Origin: Ralstonia pickettii
Lineage (GTDB): Bacteria; Pseudomonadota; Gammaproteobacteria; Burkholderiales; Burkholderiaceae
Assembly: GCF_030582395.1 (NCBI RefSeq)
Contig: NZ_CP104381.1
Location: 744,001-808,000, forward strand
Direction: 5' to 3'
Length of the DNA: 64,000 bases
Within the stretch, counting starts at the first letter, position 1, and every line of letters begins with the position of its first letter. The notes under the pieces are model-generated. The model saw only the letters and a list, made by a program, of their open reading frames with translations. It did not search any database and was not told the origin of the DNA. A program made the position numbers and the translations under genes. Shown here one piece after another: positions 9,308 through 18,446 of the stretch.

Positions 9308-9946
9308 CTACGGGGCAAGGCGGACGATTGTCCAGCTGCCGTCGGCGTGCTTGCGGTACTCCAGCCGATCGTGCAGCCGCGACGGGCGGCCTTGCCAGAA
9401 CTCCAGCCGCTCGGGCAGCAGGCGGTAGCCGCCCCAGTGCGGCGGACGCGGCGGGGCGTCGCCAAAGCGCTGGCGGTATTCGGCTTCTCGAGCTTCGAGC
9501 GTGGCCCGGTCGGGCACTTCGCTGCTTTGTTCCGAGGCCCACGCGCCCAGGCGCGAGCCGAGCGGGCGCGAGTGGTAGTAGGCGTCGCTTTCGGCGTCGC
9601 TCACCTTCTCGACGATGCCCTGGATGCGCACTTGCCGCTCCAGCCCGATCCAGTGGAACAGCAGCGCTGCGCGCGGATTGGCGGCCAGTTCTTCGCCCTT
9701 GTGGCTGGCGTAGTTCGTGAAGAAGGTGAAGCCGCGTTCGTCCAGGTTCTTGAGCAGAACGATGCGGGCCGAGGGCTGGCCATGCGGGTCGACGGTGGCG
9801 AGCGTCATGGCGTTGACTTCAGCGATCTCGGCCTTCAGGGCTTCGTCGAACCAGCGGCGGAACTGGCGCAGGGGGTTGGCGTCCACGTCGGCGATGTCGA
9901 GCGAAGCGCGGGCGTAATCGGTACGGATATCGGCAATGGAGGTCAT
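9308..9946 (-). CDS. pdxH: pyridoxamine 5'-phosphate oxidase
   Basis: FMN enzyme that oxidises pyridoxine or pyridoxamine 5'-phosphate to pyridoxal 5'-phosphate in vitamin B6 synthesis and salvage. With ATG 9946 the protein has 212 residues (E. coli 218). Family features: [20 protein letters not shown] at the N-terminus, [21 protein letters not shown] for FMN binding, [17 protein letters not shown], and the C-terminal [17 protein letters not shown] signature. The open frame continues upstream to about 10099 but without homology. Monocistronic. Confidence 0.96.
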   Translation of the reverse strand: MTSIADIRTDYARASLDIADVDANPLRQFRRWFDEALKAEIAEVNAMTLATVDPHGQPSARIVLLKNLDERGFTFFTNYASHKGEELAANPRAALLFHWIGLERQVRIQGIVEKVSDAESDAYYHSRPLGSRLGAWASEQSSEVPDRATLEAREAEYRQRFGDAPPRPPHWGGYRLLPERLEFWQGRPSRLHDRLEYRKHADGSWTIVRLAP

Positions 9947-10143
9947 GAGCGTGGCGAATGCGGCATGCGAACGGGCCGAGTATAGACAAACACCGCCTGC
10001 CGTTATTTGCTTGCGCGCAAAAGGGCTGGCACGGTTTGCGCTTGCGGCGGAAGGCTGGCGGTCCGTTTTGCGCCGCCTATATTGGCTAGTCAAGGGCATC
10101 AGGCTGCGGCGCTCGCCGCGTCTGCCACAAAAATTTCAACAGG

Positions 10144-10638
10144 ATGTCGAAAATGGTCCCCCGTTCCCATGATCCCGACACCCCTGCCGGCTTGACGCGC
10201 CGCCAGTGGCTGCAGGGCACACTCGCGTTGGCCGCGGCCGGGCTGGCGGGCTCGCAGGTGCTGCGCGCGGTCGCCCAGGGCCCGACTGAATCGCTCGATG
10301 CATTCATCGCGTTGTCACAGGCGCTGACGGCACGGCCCTCGCTGGATCGCGGCGTGGGCACGCGGTTGCTGGCGGCGCTGGGCAAATCGAGCGCCGACTT
10401 TGCCGCGCAACTGCGGCCGCTGGCGCAGGCGTTGGCAGTGGGCTCGCTTTCCGATGCGCAGCAGAAGACGGCGCTGCAGATTCTGGAAGCCTGGTACCTG
10501 GGTGTGGTCGACGGCAATGTCGTCACGTACGAGCAAGCGCTGATGTATAGCGTGGTTTCAGACACGCTCGTCATCCGCACGTATTGCCCCAACCAGCCCG
10601 GCTTCTGGGCCGAGCCCCCCGTCGAGAGGCAAGCCTGA
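10144..10638 (+). CDS. Tat-exported small subunit of FAD dehydrogenase complex
   Basis: 164 residues with a twin-arginine signal (LTRRQWLQGTLALAAAG, residues 17-33) and a small helical domain typical of the gamma/small subunit of FAD-dependent glucose, sorbitol, fructose or gluconate dehydrogenases. In that family the small subunit is a chaperone/escort: the catalytic subunit has no signal of its own and is exported with it through Tat. Its stop overlaps the start of the catalytic subunit (ATGA). ATG 10153 is an alternative start with an AGGA spaced 8-9 bp. Confidence 0.82.
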   Translation: MSKMVPRSHDPDTPAGLTRRQWLQGTLALAAAGLAGSQVLRAVAQGPTESLDAFIALSQALTARPSLDRGVGTRLLAALGKSSADFAAQLRPLAQALAVGSLSDAQQKTALQILEAWYLGVVDGNVVTYEQALMYSVVSDTLVIRTYCPNQPGFWAEPPVERQA

Positions 10639-12260
10639 TGGCCCAATCTGAACAAACTCGCCAACAAGCCGATATCGTAGTGGTGGGCTCCGGCGTGGCC
10701 GGGGCGCTGGTGGCGTACGAGCTGGCGCGCGCGGGCAAGTCAGTGCTGATGCTCGAAGCCGGCCCGCGCCTGCCGCGCTGGGAAATTGTCGAGCGCTTCC
10801 GCAACCAGGCCGACAAGATGGATTTCATGGCGCCGTATCCGTCGACGGCATGGGCGCCGCACCCGGAATACGGGCCACCCAACAACTACCTCGTGCTCAA
10901 GGGTGAGCATCAGTTCAACTCGCAGTACATCCGGGCGGTGGGCGGCACGACCTGGCACTGGGCCGCATCGACGTGGCGCTTCCTTCCGAACGATTTCAAG
11001 CTGCGCAGCGTGTACGGCATCGCGCGCGACTGGCCGATCCAGTATCAGGATCTGGAGCGCTATTACGGCCTGGCCGAAGAGGCCCTCGGCGTCTGGGGAC
11101 CGAACGACGAAGACCTCGGCTCGCCGCGTAGCCAGCCTTATCCGATGACGCCGCTTCCGCTCTCGTTCAATGAGCGCACGATCAAGGAAGCGCTCAATGC
11201 GCACGACGCGAGCTTCCACGTGGTGACCGAACCCGTGGCGCGCAACAGCCGCCCGTACGACGGCCGCCCGACCTGCTGCGGCAACAACAACTGTATGCCG
11301 ATCTGCCCGATCGGTGCGATGTACAACGGCATCTTCCATGTAGAGAAAGCCGAGCAGGCCGGCGCTCGGCTGATCGAGAACGCCGTGGTTTTCAAGCTCG
11401 AAGTCGGCCCAAACAAGCGCATCGTGGCCGCGCGCTACAAAGACGCGAAAGGCGCAGAGCACCGCGTGGAAGGCAAGTGGTTCGTGCTGGCCGCCAACGG
11501 CATCGAAACGCCCAAGCTCATGCTGATGTCAACCAGCCAGGATTTTCCCAAGGGCGTGGGCAACAGCTCCGACATGGTGGGGCGCAACCTGATGGACCAT
11601 CCCGGCACCGGCGTGAGCTTCTATGCCGACCGCAAGCTATGGCCCGGACGCGGGCCGCAGGAAATGACGTCGCTGATCGGCTTTCGCGATGGGCCGTTTC
11701 GCGCCACGCAGGCCGGCAAGAAGCTGCACCTGTCGAACATCTCGCGCATCGAGCAGGAAACGCAGCGCATCTTCAAGGAAGGCAAGCTGATCAAACCGGC
11801 CGACCTCGATGCACGCATTCGCGACCAGGCCGCGCGCTACGTGCAGTTCGACAGCTTTCACGAGATCCTGCCGCTGCCCGAGAACCGCATCGTGCCGAGT
11901 GCGACGGAAGTGGACGCCATCGGCATTCCACGCCCCGAGATCACGTACCACATTGACGATTACGTTAAACGCAGCGCCGTGCATACGCGGGAGGTCTACG
12001 CGACGGTAGCCCAGGTAATGGGCGGCACCAATGTCGAATTCCACGACGATTTCGCGCCCAACAATCACATCACCGGCGCAACCATCATGGGGGCCGATCC
12101 GAAAGACTCGGTGGTCGACAAGGATTGCCGGACGTTCGACCATCCGAATCTGTTCATCAGCAGCAGTTCCACCATGCCGACGGTGGGCACCGTCAACGTG
12201 ACGCTGACCATCGCGGCACTGGCCCTGCGGATTGCCGATCAACTGAAGAAGGAGGCGTGA
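10638..12260 (+). CDS. GMC-type FAD dehydrogenase, catalytic subunit
   Basis: 540-residue glucose-methanol-choline family flavoprotein. N-terminal Rossmann motif VVVGSGVAGALVAYELARAG (residues 14-33); cysteines 213, 214, 219 and 223 in TCCGNNNCMPICPIG, the arrangement that holds a [3Fe-4S] cluster in FAD-dependent glucose and fructose dehydrogenases; C-terminal GTVNVTLTIAALALRIAD flavin-binding end. It should oxidise a sugar, polyol or sugar acid in the periplasm and pass electrons through the cluster to the cytochrome encoded next. No signal peptide, consistent with hitchhiking on the Tat-dependent small subunit. The substrate cannot be told from sequence. Confidence 0.88.
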   Translation: MAQSEQTRQQADIVVVGSGVAGALVAYELARAGKSVLMLEAGPRLPRWEIVERFRNQADKMDFMAPYPSTAWAPHPEYGPPNNYLVLKGEHQFNSQYIRAVGGTTWHWAASTWRFLPNDFKLRSVYGIARDWPIQYQDLERYYGLAEEALGVWGPNDEDLGSPRSQPYPMTPLPLSFNERTIKEALNAHDASFHVVTEPVARNSRPYDGRPTCCGNNNCMPICPIGAMYNGIFHVEKAEQAGARLIENAVVFKLEVGPNKRIVAARYKDAKGAEHRVEGKWFVLAANGIETPKLMLMSTSQDFPKGVGNSSDMVGRNLMDHPGTGVSFYADRKLWPGRGPQEMTSLIGFRDGPFRATQAGKKLHLSNISRIEQETQRIFKEGKLIKPADLDARIRDQAARYVQFDSFHEILPLPENRIVPSATEVDAIGIPRPEITYHIDDYVKRSAVHTREVYATVAQVMGGTNVEFHDDFAPNNHITGATIMGADPKDSVVDKDCRTFDHPNLFISSSSTMPTVGTVNVTLTIAALALRIADQLKKEA

Positions 12261-12261
12261 G

Positions 12262-13545
12262 ATGAAAGCGATCGCTTCCTTCTCGCTGCTGTTGCTCGCC
12301 GGCCTGGTGGCCAATGCGTGGGCGAAGGACACGCCGGCCGACACCGCACAGATCAAACGCGGCGAATACCTCGCCATTGCGGCCGACTGTGCAGCCTGCC
12401 ACACGGCGCCGGGCGGCAAGCCGTTTGCCGGCGGCTTGCCGATGCAGATCCCGATGCTGGGCACAATCTACAGCAGCAACATCACGCCCGATGAAAAGAC
12501 CGGCATCGGCAAATGGACCTACGAAGAATTCGAGCGCGCCGTGCGAAAAGGCGTGGACGATGACGGCAATAATCTGTATCCCGCCATGCCGTATCCGTCG
12601 TACGCGAAGATCAACGATGCGGACATGCGCGATCTCTATGCGTACTTCCGCAACGGCGTCACGGCGGTGGAAAACCGACGGCCGCGCAGCACCATCCGTT
12701 GGCCGCTGAACATGCGCTGGCCGCTCAAGCTGTGGAACCTCATCTTCCTCAAGAGCGAGCCGTACGTAGCGAAGGCCGACAAATCTCCGACGTGGAATCG
12801 CGGTGCGTACCTCACGCAAGGGCTGGCACACTGCGGCACGTGCCACACGCCGCGCGGTTTCGCCATGCAGGAAAAGGCACTGGATGAGCGCGGCAGCGGT
12901 TATCTGGCGGGCTCAACACTCGCGGGCTGGACGGCTTTCAACATCACGTCGGACCCAACGAGCGGCATTGGCGCGTGGAAGCGCGAGCAGCTCGTCCAAT
13001 ACCTGCGTACCGGCAGCGTGCCCGGAGTGGCCCAGGCCGCGGGGCCGATGGGTGAAGCGGTGCAGCACAGCTTTTCGAAGATGACGGTGCAGGACGTCGA
13101 GTCCATCGCCGAATATCTGCGGACCGTGCCTGCGGTGAGCAACAACCTTGAACGCGCACGGCAGGATTGGGGCAAGCCCGCCACCGATGTGACGACGCTG
13201 CGCGGCAAGCCCATCGAGACCACGATTGACGCCGCACGGCTGTATCTGGGCAATTGCGCGTCGTGTCACCAGGCCGATGGACGCGGCACGCCCGATGGCT
13301 ACTACCCGCCGTTGCTGCACAACTCCACGGTGGGCACGCGGGACACGACCAACCTTGTGCAGGTGATTCTGTTTGGCATTGAGCGCAAGGCTGGCGACAA
13401 GCACATCGGCATGCCGGCCTTTGCCCGTCAGTTGTCGGAGGAGCAGCTTGCCGCCCTCACGAACTACGTCACGCGCCAGTTTGGTGACCCGGCCACGCCG
13501 CCGGTGACGGCGGAAGCCATCGCAAAGCGGCGTTCATCGCAGTAG
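12262..13545 (+). CDS. triheme cytochrome c subunit of FAD dehydrogenase
   Basis: 427 residues with a Sec signal (MKAIASFSLLLLAGLVANAWA) and three CXXCH heme sites: CAACH (43-47), CGTCH (191-195) and CASCH (332-336). It matches the membrane-associated cytochrome of glucose/sorbitol/gluconate dehydrogenase complexes and should carry electrons to ubiquinone. It begins 1 bp after the catalytic gene, so the three genes form one S-L-C operon. The C-terminus has no clear membrane helix; attachment may be peripheral. Confidence 0.92.
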   Translation: MKAIASFSLLLLAGLVANAWAKDTPADTAQIKRGEYLAIAADCAACHTAPGGKPFAGGLPMQIPMLGTIYSSNITPDEKTGIGKWTYEEFERAVRKGVDDDGNNLYPAMPYPSYAKINDADMRDLYAYFRNGVTAVENRRPRSTIRWPLNMRWPLKLWNLIFLKSEPYVAKADKSPTWNRGAYLTQGLAHCGTCHTPRGFAMQEKALDERGSGYLAGSTLAGWTAFNITSDPTSGIGAWKREQLVQYLRTGSVPGVAQAAGPMGEAVQHSFSKMTVQDVESIAEYLRTVPAVSNNLERARQDWGKPATDVTTLRGKPIETTIDAARLYLGNCASCHQADGRGTPDGYYPPLLHNSTVGTRDTTNLVQVILFGIERKAGDKHIGMPAFARQLSEEQLAALTNYVTRQFGDPATPPVTAEAIAKRRSSQ

Positions 13546-13569
13546 CGGCGATGGTGCCGGCGGCGGGGT

Positions 13570-15855
13570 TCAGCCGCCGGTGGTCAGCGGGTCGCGCGAC
13601 GGGGGGCCTGCGCGACGCTGCGGCGCTGCGGTCTTGCCCGAGTCGGGCTGCGTCGACTTTAAATCGCCTTCCGGCGTGCGGCCCGGCTTCTTGCTGTGAT
13701 ATGTCTGGCCGGGCGGCGGTGCGATCGGGCGTTGGCGCACATCGGCGAGCAGCTTGCCGCAGGCGCTTTCGGGCGCCGGCTTGAGCTCAAGCACAGGCAG
13801 TACCGCCGCCACCGGCGCCGTCAGTGCCAGCGCCACTGCGCCGCTTGCCCGCAGCGCCACGACGGCCGGGTTGACCGACACATCCGGATGCTTGTAAGTG
13901 CCCTTCACATACAGCGGCGTGCGCAGCGAAAACACGCGCAGCCCCTTCGAATCCGGATGGATGGTGAAGTCCAGCGCTTCCTGCTTGAAACTCGTCGCGC
14001 CGGTCACGTCGATGACGGCATCCTGTGTATCCACCACAAACGTGCGTGCCTGCGCCAGCCCATCGCTCACGGCAAAGTCGCCGGCCGCGCAGTTGATGGT
14101 GACCTGCTTGTCGCCAAAGAGCTTGGTCAGGATCACGTTGCCGACGTTCAGCCCCATGGCTTCCAGGATGAACTTGCTGATGGTGCCTTGCTCCACCAGG
14201 ATCTTCACCTCGCCGTTGGAAGAGCCGAGCAGTGCCGCCACCGAGTTGCCCGTGGCCGAGAGCCGCGCATCGCCGTTGATCTCGCCCACGCTTGCACGCA
14301 CGGACTCGATCTTCGGGAACAGTTGCTTGATCTTGAAGTGCCGTGCTGCCAGCGCGGCGCGCGCCTGCATGGGCGTGGCATGCCCGTCGAGCTGGATGTT
14401 GGAGCTGAGCGTACCGCCCGCAACGCCGAAGTTAAGCGGGTCCAGCGTGAGCACCGCATCCTGCAATTTGACGTGCGTCACAAGGTGGTTGATCGGCAGA
14501 TCTGCGGTGTGGACGATGCGCTCGCCGGTGAACTTCACGTCGGCATCGATGGCGTTCCAGCGATCGGTGCGGAAGGGCTCCACCGGCAGCACCTTGTCGG
14601 CAGGCTGGCGCACGGTCTTGCTGTCGCCGGGGTCGGTGCTCGGGTCAGCACGCTTGGCTTTGCTGGCGTTGGAGTCGGCGCCGATGATGGGCGCGAGGTC
14701 GGCAAACAGCAATTGATGCGAAACCAACTCGCCCGTCAATTGCGGACGGGGCTCGCGCATCGTATAGGCGAGGGTGCCGCCTAAATCGGAGCCGCCCACG
14801 CGGCCCGTGAATTTCTCGTAGCGCCACGTCGAACCCCGTTTTCGCAACTCGCCGATCAGCCTGCCGCGCGTGTCGAAGGGGGGCGTATCCGGCAGCACCA
14901 CGCCGGTCAGCGGATACAGCTGCGCCATGCTCGCGCCCGACAAGTGCACGCGCAAGTCGATCGCTGTCAGGCTGGCGGGGTTGGTGAGCGTGCCGGCCAG
15001 GTCAATGCGGGTCTTGCCGACCGTCACGTCGGCCTGCAGCGGGTAGGGCCGTTGCGCGTCCTGCAGGCGGAGCACGCCGCCCGCCTTGCCGCTGCCCGTG
15101 ATGGCGGCGTTGTTATAGGTGCCCTTGACCGTCCACGCGATTCCATAAGGCTGCTGCGGATCCGGCGCCGCCGGCGTCTGTGCCGCGGTAGCGGAGGCTG
15201 CGGCGCCGGACGCAGCCGGCTCCTTGGCGGGCTGATCCGCGCTCTTGATGGCCGTGCCGTTAGCCGCGGTGTACAGCGTCTGGTTGTCTATGGTGTCGAC
15301 GGTTGCCGTCAGGTGAATGCGCTTGATGTCGTCGTCCAGCGCCAGCGAGCCCCTGCTGAACGCAATTTCGCGCAGGTCGAGTTTCCAGTCTGATGGCTTC
15401 TTGTTGTCGCCTTCGCCGCCCGTCAGATCGAACGTCCAGTTGTTGCGGTTCTGCTTGTCGCGCTCAAGCGCAATCGCGGGGGTGTCGAGTGTGACGCTCG
15501 GGATGACAATGCGATGCGCGAGCAGCGGCAGTGCCTCCAGCACAAACGTGAGTTGCCGGATGGTGGCCACGTTCGGCTGCTTGGCCCAATCCGGGTTTCC
15601 GACGGTGATGTCGTTGGCAATGAACCGAGGCCAGGGCACGTAAGCACGCCAGCCGGATTCGCCTTCGGGCTTCTTCCACGTGAGCACCAGATCGCCGTTG
15701 ATGGCAAAGGGGCGTCCGATGGCTTGCGAGACGCGATCATTGAGATAAGGCCTGGCGCGGTTCCAGTCGAACGTCAGCACAAAGATGACCGCCGCTGCCA
15801 CGATGACCACGGGTGTGATGACCAGTCCGAGGGCGAGTTTGCCGGATGTACGCAT
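13570..15855 (-). CDS. AsmA family protein
   Basis: 761-residue AsmA-like protein: one N-terminal membrane helix (about residues 7-30; LALGLVITPVVIVAAAVIFVL) followed by a long periplasmic repeating beta region with AsmA N-terminal homology (FAINGDLVLTWKK) and the C-terminal AsmA_2 part (GTISKFILEAMGLNVGN). AsmA-type proteins belong to the bridge-like lipid transfer family linking inner and outer membranes. A Pro/Ala linker lies near residue 240 and a basic, Pro-rich tail ends the protein. ATG 15855 is the start; open sequence upstream runs antisense through tcdA and is not coding. Confidence 0.87.
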   Translation of the reverse strand: MRTSGKLALGLVITPVVIVAAAVIFVLTFDWNRARPYLNDRVSQAIGRPFAINGDLVLTWKKPEGESGWRAYVPWPRFIANDITVGNPDWAKQPNVATIRQLTFVLEALPLLAHRIVIPSVTLDTPAIALERDKQNRNNWTFDLTGGEGDNKKPSDWKLDLREIAFSRGSLALDDDIKRIHLTATVDTIDNQTLYTAANGTAIKSADQPAKEPAASGAAASATAAQTPAAPDPQQPYGIAWTVKGTYNNAAITGSGKAGGVLRLQDAQRPYPLQADVTVGKTRIDLAGTLTNPASLTAIDLRVHLSGASMAQLYPLTGVVLPDTPPFDTRGRLIGELRKRGSTWRYEKFTGRVGGSDLGGTLAYTMREPRPQLTGELVSHQLLFADLAPIIGADSNASKAKRADPSTDPGDSKTVRQPADKVLPVEPFRTDRWNAIDADVKFTGERIVHTADLPINHLVTHVKLQDAVLTLDPLNFGVAGGTLSSNIQLDGHATPMQARAALAARHFKIKQLFPKIESVRASVGEINGDARLSATGNSVAALLGSSNGEVKILVEQGTISKFILEAMGLNVGNVILTKLFGDKQVTINCAAGDFAVSDGLAQARTFVVDTQDAVIDVTGATSFKQEALDFTIHPDSKGLRVFSLRTPLYVKGTYKHPDVSVNPAVVALRASGAVALALTAPVAAVLPVLELKPAPESACGKLLADVRQRPIAPPPGQTYHSKKPGRTPEGDLKSTQPDSGKTAAPQRRAGPPSRDPLTTGG

Positions 15856-15936
15856 CGTGTTTTTGTCGGTATTGGCACAAAAATGCGACCGCGCGCGTTG
15901 ATATATAGTTCGGCGCAACCACGATTCAATTGTGTC

Positions 15937-16839
15937 ATGAGCCAAGTAGCAATCAGCGCGCCAGCGCACCCGCCCATCCTCGATGACGAATACGCACGCC
16001 GCTTTGGTGGGGTTGCCCGGCTGTACGGCCCCCATGCGCTTGAGCGTTTTGCGGCGGCGCACGTTTGCGTGATCGGCATCGGCGGCGTGGGCTCGTGGGT
16101 GGCCGAGGCAGTGGCGCGCTGCGGTGTCGGCAAATTCACGCTGATCGACCTCGATCACATTGCCGTGTCCAACACCAACCGGCAGATCCACGCACTGGGC
16201 GACGCGTATGGCATGGCCAAGGTTGACGCCATGGCAGAGCGCATTCTGCAGATCAATCCGCGCGCCGAGATCAGCCGCATTGACGATTTCGTGACGGTCG
16301 AGAACGTCGAAGCATTGCTCGGCCATCCGTTCGATTACGTGATCGACGCGATCGATGCGGTGAAAGTGAAGACGGCCATCATTGCGTTCTGCAAACGCAA
16401 CGGCAAACGCGTTGTGACGTGCGGCGCCGCCGGCGGGCAACTGGACCCGACGCGCATTCGCGTGACGGACCTCTCGCGCACGATTCAGGATCCCCTGCTC
16501 GCCAAGGTACGCGGCAACCTGCGCCGCCAGCATGGCTTTTCGAAAAACCCGAAGTCCCGCTTCGGTATTGACGCAGTGTTTTCCGACGAGCCCCTGCGCT
16601 ATCCGGAACCCGAGCAGCAGGCATGCGCCGTCGAGTTGCCGGTTGAGTCGAGCCACGCCGGCATCGACGACCTCGCGGCGGCAGGGGAGATTGCTGTGGT
16701 CAACGCGCCGCCCGCACCGCAGCCTGCGCAGGGGCCGCAAGGCCTGGCATGCGCGGGCTTTGGTTCGTCCGTATGCGTGACTGCGGTGTTCGGGATGGTG
16801 GCCGCGTCAACGGCGCTGCGGGCGATCGCCGGCGTCTGA
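15937..16839 (+). CDS. tcdA: tRNA threonylcarbamoyladenosine dehydratase
   Basis: ThiF/E1-like ATP-dependent enzyme (TcdA/CsdL) that cyclises t6A37 of ANN-decoding tRNAs to ct6A. 300 residues with the nucleotide-binding VIGIGGVGSWVAEAVARCG and the following LIDLDHIAVSNTNRQIHA, and ICS-like C-terminal region ACAGFGSSVCVTAVFG. Start ATG 15937 (M-S-Q-V-A-I-S). It is divergent from asmA-like with an 81-bp gap containing an AT-rich TATATA block, and its last 33 bp overlap the convergent thioredoxin-like gene. Confidence 0.92.
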   Translation: MSQVAISAPAHPPILDDEYARRFGGVARLYGPHALERFAAAHVCVIGIGGVGSWVAEAVARCGVGKFTLIDLDHIAVSNTNRQIHALGDAYGMAKVDAMAERILQINPRAEISRIDDFVTVENVEALLGHPFDYVIDAIDAVKVKTAIIAFCKRNGKRVVTCGAAGGQLDPTRIRVTDLSRTIQDPLLAKVRGNLRRQHGFSKNPKSRFGIDAVFSDEPLRYPEPEQQACAVELPVESSHAGIDDLAAAGEIAVVNAPPAPQPAQGPQGLACAGFGSSVCVTAVFGMVAASTALRAIAGV

Positions 16840-17175
16840 TGGCGTATTGCTTGATCGAGGAATGACCTGATCGAGCTTCTCGCGGATGGTGTCGGCATAG
16901 ACGCCCGACCATCCATCGCGCGGCTGGCAGTCAGCAAAGACCACAAAACCAGGCATGACCGACACGCCGTATCGATCGGCGGTGTGCTGGTTTTCGTCGA
17001 AGTCCATGGTGACGAACGTGGCGCGTCCGGCGTAGCTCGATTCCATCTGCTCGAGGCTGGCCACGGCGGCCTGGCTCGGGTGGCTCCACTCTGCGGCAAA
17101 GCACACGACCACCGGGTTGCGTTGCGAGGCGTCGATCACATCGGATTGAAACGAGGCATCGTTGACGATCTTCAT
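16807..17175 (-). CDS. thioredoxin-like protein lacking the CXXC site
   Basis: 122-residue thioredoxin fold. The usual WCGPC is replaced by W30-S-H-P-S34, while the cis-proline region VSVMPGFVVF (Pro75) and fold remain. It therefore cannot do dithiol exchange and more likely binds or chaperones a protein, or is monothiol-free scaffold. ATG 17175 is chosen (M-K-I-V-N-D-A-S-F). The 3' end overlaps tcdA by 33 bp in convergent orientation. Downstream of a hemerythrin gene on the same strand, separated by 97 bp. Confidence 0.75.
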   Translation of the reverse strand: MKIVNDASFQSDVIDASQRNPVVVCFAAEWSHPSQAAVASLEQMESSYAGRATFVTMDFDENQHTADRYGVSVMPGFVVFADCQPRDGWSGVYADTIREKLDQVIPRSSNTPSDAGDRPQRR

Positions 17176-17272
17176 GGGCGCTCCCAGGCTGGAGTGGACG
17201 CCCGCGCAACGAAGGCCAGCGGGCAGGGCCATTCTGACTCTAGGCAGCAGATCGCCGGTCGACAACCCGCGT

Positions 17273-17689
17273 TCAGCCAACGTGCTCGATATTGCGCACC
17301 GAATTGCCCATTTGCGCCAGATACGTCGTCATCATGCGGTCCATTACGTCGACATGCTGGGCAAACCAGGCGGGCAGCTCCGCCACGAGCCTGCGGCCGA
17401 GGTCCATGTCGCCGGCGGCGGCGCGCTTGCGCACTTCGCGGCACAGCGCCAGCACGTTGTCGTGCTCGCCGCGATGGCAGTGGCGCGGGGGAAAGTCCGC
17501 CGCGTCCATCCATCCGTTCTCTTCAGCGAAGTGGTGCTCTGTGTGGTCGATGAAGGCGTCGAGCGCGGAAATGAACTCGGCATCCGGTGCATCTGCAACG
17601 GCATTGAGCAACGCACAGAACTCGACGTGGTTGGCGTCAGTGGCAGCGTCTCCGAGTTGGAGTGCCTCCGACCATTCGATCACGGGCAT
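17273..17689 (-). CDS. bacteriohemerythrin
   Basis: 138-residue single-domain hemerythrin predicted to bind O2 reversibly at a non-heme diiron centre. Candidate iron ligands are spaced as in the family: His21, then the HTEHHFAEEN cluster (His49, His53, Glu56 or neighbours), the H-C-H-R-G-E-H run (70-76), and the C-terminal His112 with Asp117. The extra Cys residues (25, 71, 83) are not family-typical. It may store or deliver oxygen or sense it. It sits between two thioredoxin-fold genes on the same strand. Confidence 0.85.
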   Translation of the reverse strand: MPVIEWSEALQLGDAATDANHVEFCALLNAVADAPDAEFISALDAFIDHTEHHFAEENGWMDAADFPPRHCHRGEHDNVLALCREVRKRAAAGDMDLGRRLVAELPAWFAQHVDVMDRMMTTYLAQMGNSVRNIEHVG

Positions 17690-17710
17690 GGCAGGCTGAA
17701 GAATTGGATG

Positions 17711-17746
17711 GGCGAGGCGGTCAGCTTAAGCGACGGCCGCCTCGCC
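17711..17746 (-). terminator. strong hairpin between DsbA-like and hemerythrin genes
   Basis: GGCGAGGCGG pairs perfectly with CCGCCTCGCC across a 16-base loop, downstream of the DsbA-like stop and upstream of the hemerythrin start. There is no strong T-run, so it could be a pausing or mRNA-end structure rather than a full intrinsic terminator. Confidence 0.4.
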
Positions 17747-17770
17747 ACAGTTTGACGACGGGCAAACGTA

Positions 17771-18436
17771 TTAGCCGGCGTCCGGCGCGGGATGTTGCTG
17801 CAGCACTTCCACCGCCCGCGCATAGAGCGCCACGGACGGGGCATAGCCACGCCCGATCTGGTACAGCGTGCCGCCCTGTTCGGCCAGCAAGCTGGGGAAG
17901 CCGGTGATACCCCAGCGGCGCGACAGGCGGAAGTCTTCGCGTGTTTCATCGCGTAGCGCATCCGTGTCGAACACGGCATCGAAGTGTTCCGCCTCGACGC
18001 CATTGGCGAGCGCAACGTCGCGCAGCACACTGGCCTGTGTGGTGTCGCGGCCTTCGGCGTAGAAGGCGTGCTGGATGGCATGGAAGAAGGTGAGCACGCG
18101 CTCGTCGTCCTCAGCCCAGTGTTCGCGCGCCATGACGACGGCGCGGCAGGCGGGTTCGGTGTCGTAGACGAAGCCGTCACGGCGCATCGCCACCGCGGGC
18201 GACTGGTCGAACGGCATCCCGCTGCGTTCGGCCACGGCATGCCAGTGGTGGAGGATTTCGTCGCGCTTGTCTGCGGCCATCGGTTCGCGCTGCGCGGGGC
18301 GCAGGCCGCCGGTGATGACCGTAACAGGCGCCGGTGCGCCCAGCGTGTCCGCCAGCCGCTTGCGCAGGTCAGCCAACTGTGGACCGAAGCCGTAGCACCA
18401 GGAACACATCGGATCGGCCACGTAGATCAATCGCAT
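17771..18436 (-). CDS. DsbA family protein (FrnE-like), CSWC motif
   Basis: 221-residue thioredoxin-fold oxidoreductase with active site CSWC at residues 11-14 (VADPMCSWCYGFGP), a helical insertion, and the cis-Pro segment WGITGFPSLL. No signal peptide, so cytoplasmic; this resembles the FrnE/2-hydroxychromene-2-carboxylate isomerase-like branch rather than periplasmic DsbA. The likely role is thiol-disulfide exchange or glutathione-linked chemistry. It begins 10 bp after the YbbN stop, so they are probably co-transcribed. Confidence 0.85.
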   Translation of the reverse strand: MRLIYVADPMCSWCYGFGPQLADLRKRLADTLGAPAPVTVITGGLRPAQREPMAADKRDEILHHWHAVAERSGMPFDQSPAVAMRRDGFVYDTEPACRAVVMAREHWAEDDERVLTFFHAIQHAFYAEGRDTTQASVLRDVALANGVEAEHFDAVFDTDALRDETREDFRLSRRWGITGFPSLLAEQGGTLYQIGRGYAPSVALYARAVEVLQQHPAPDAG

Positions 18437-18446
18437 GATGGCTGCC

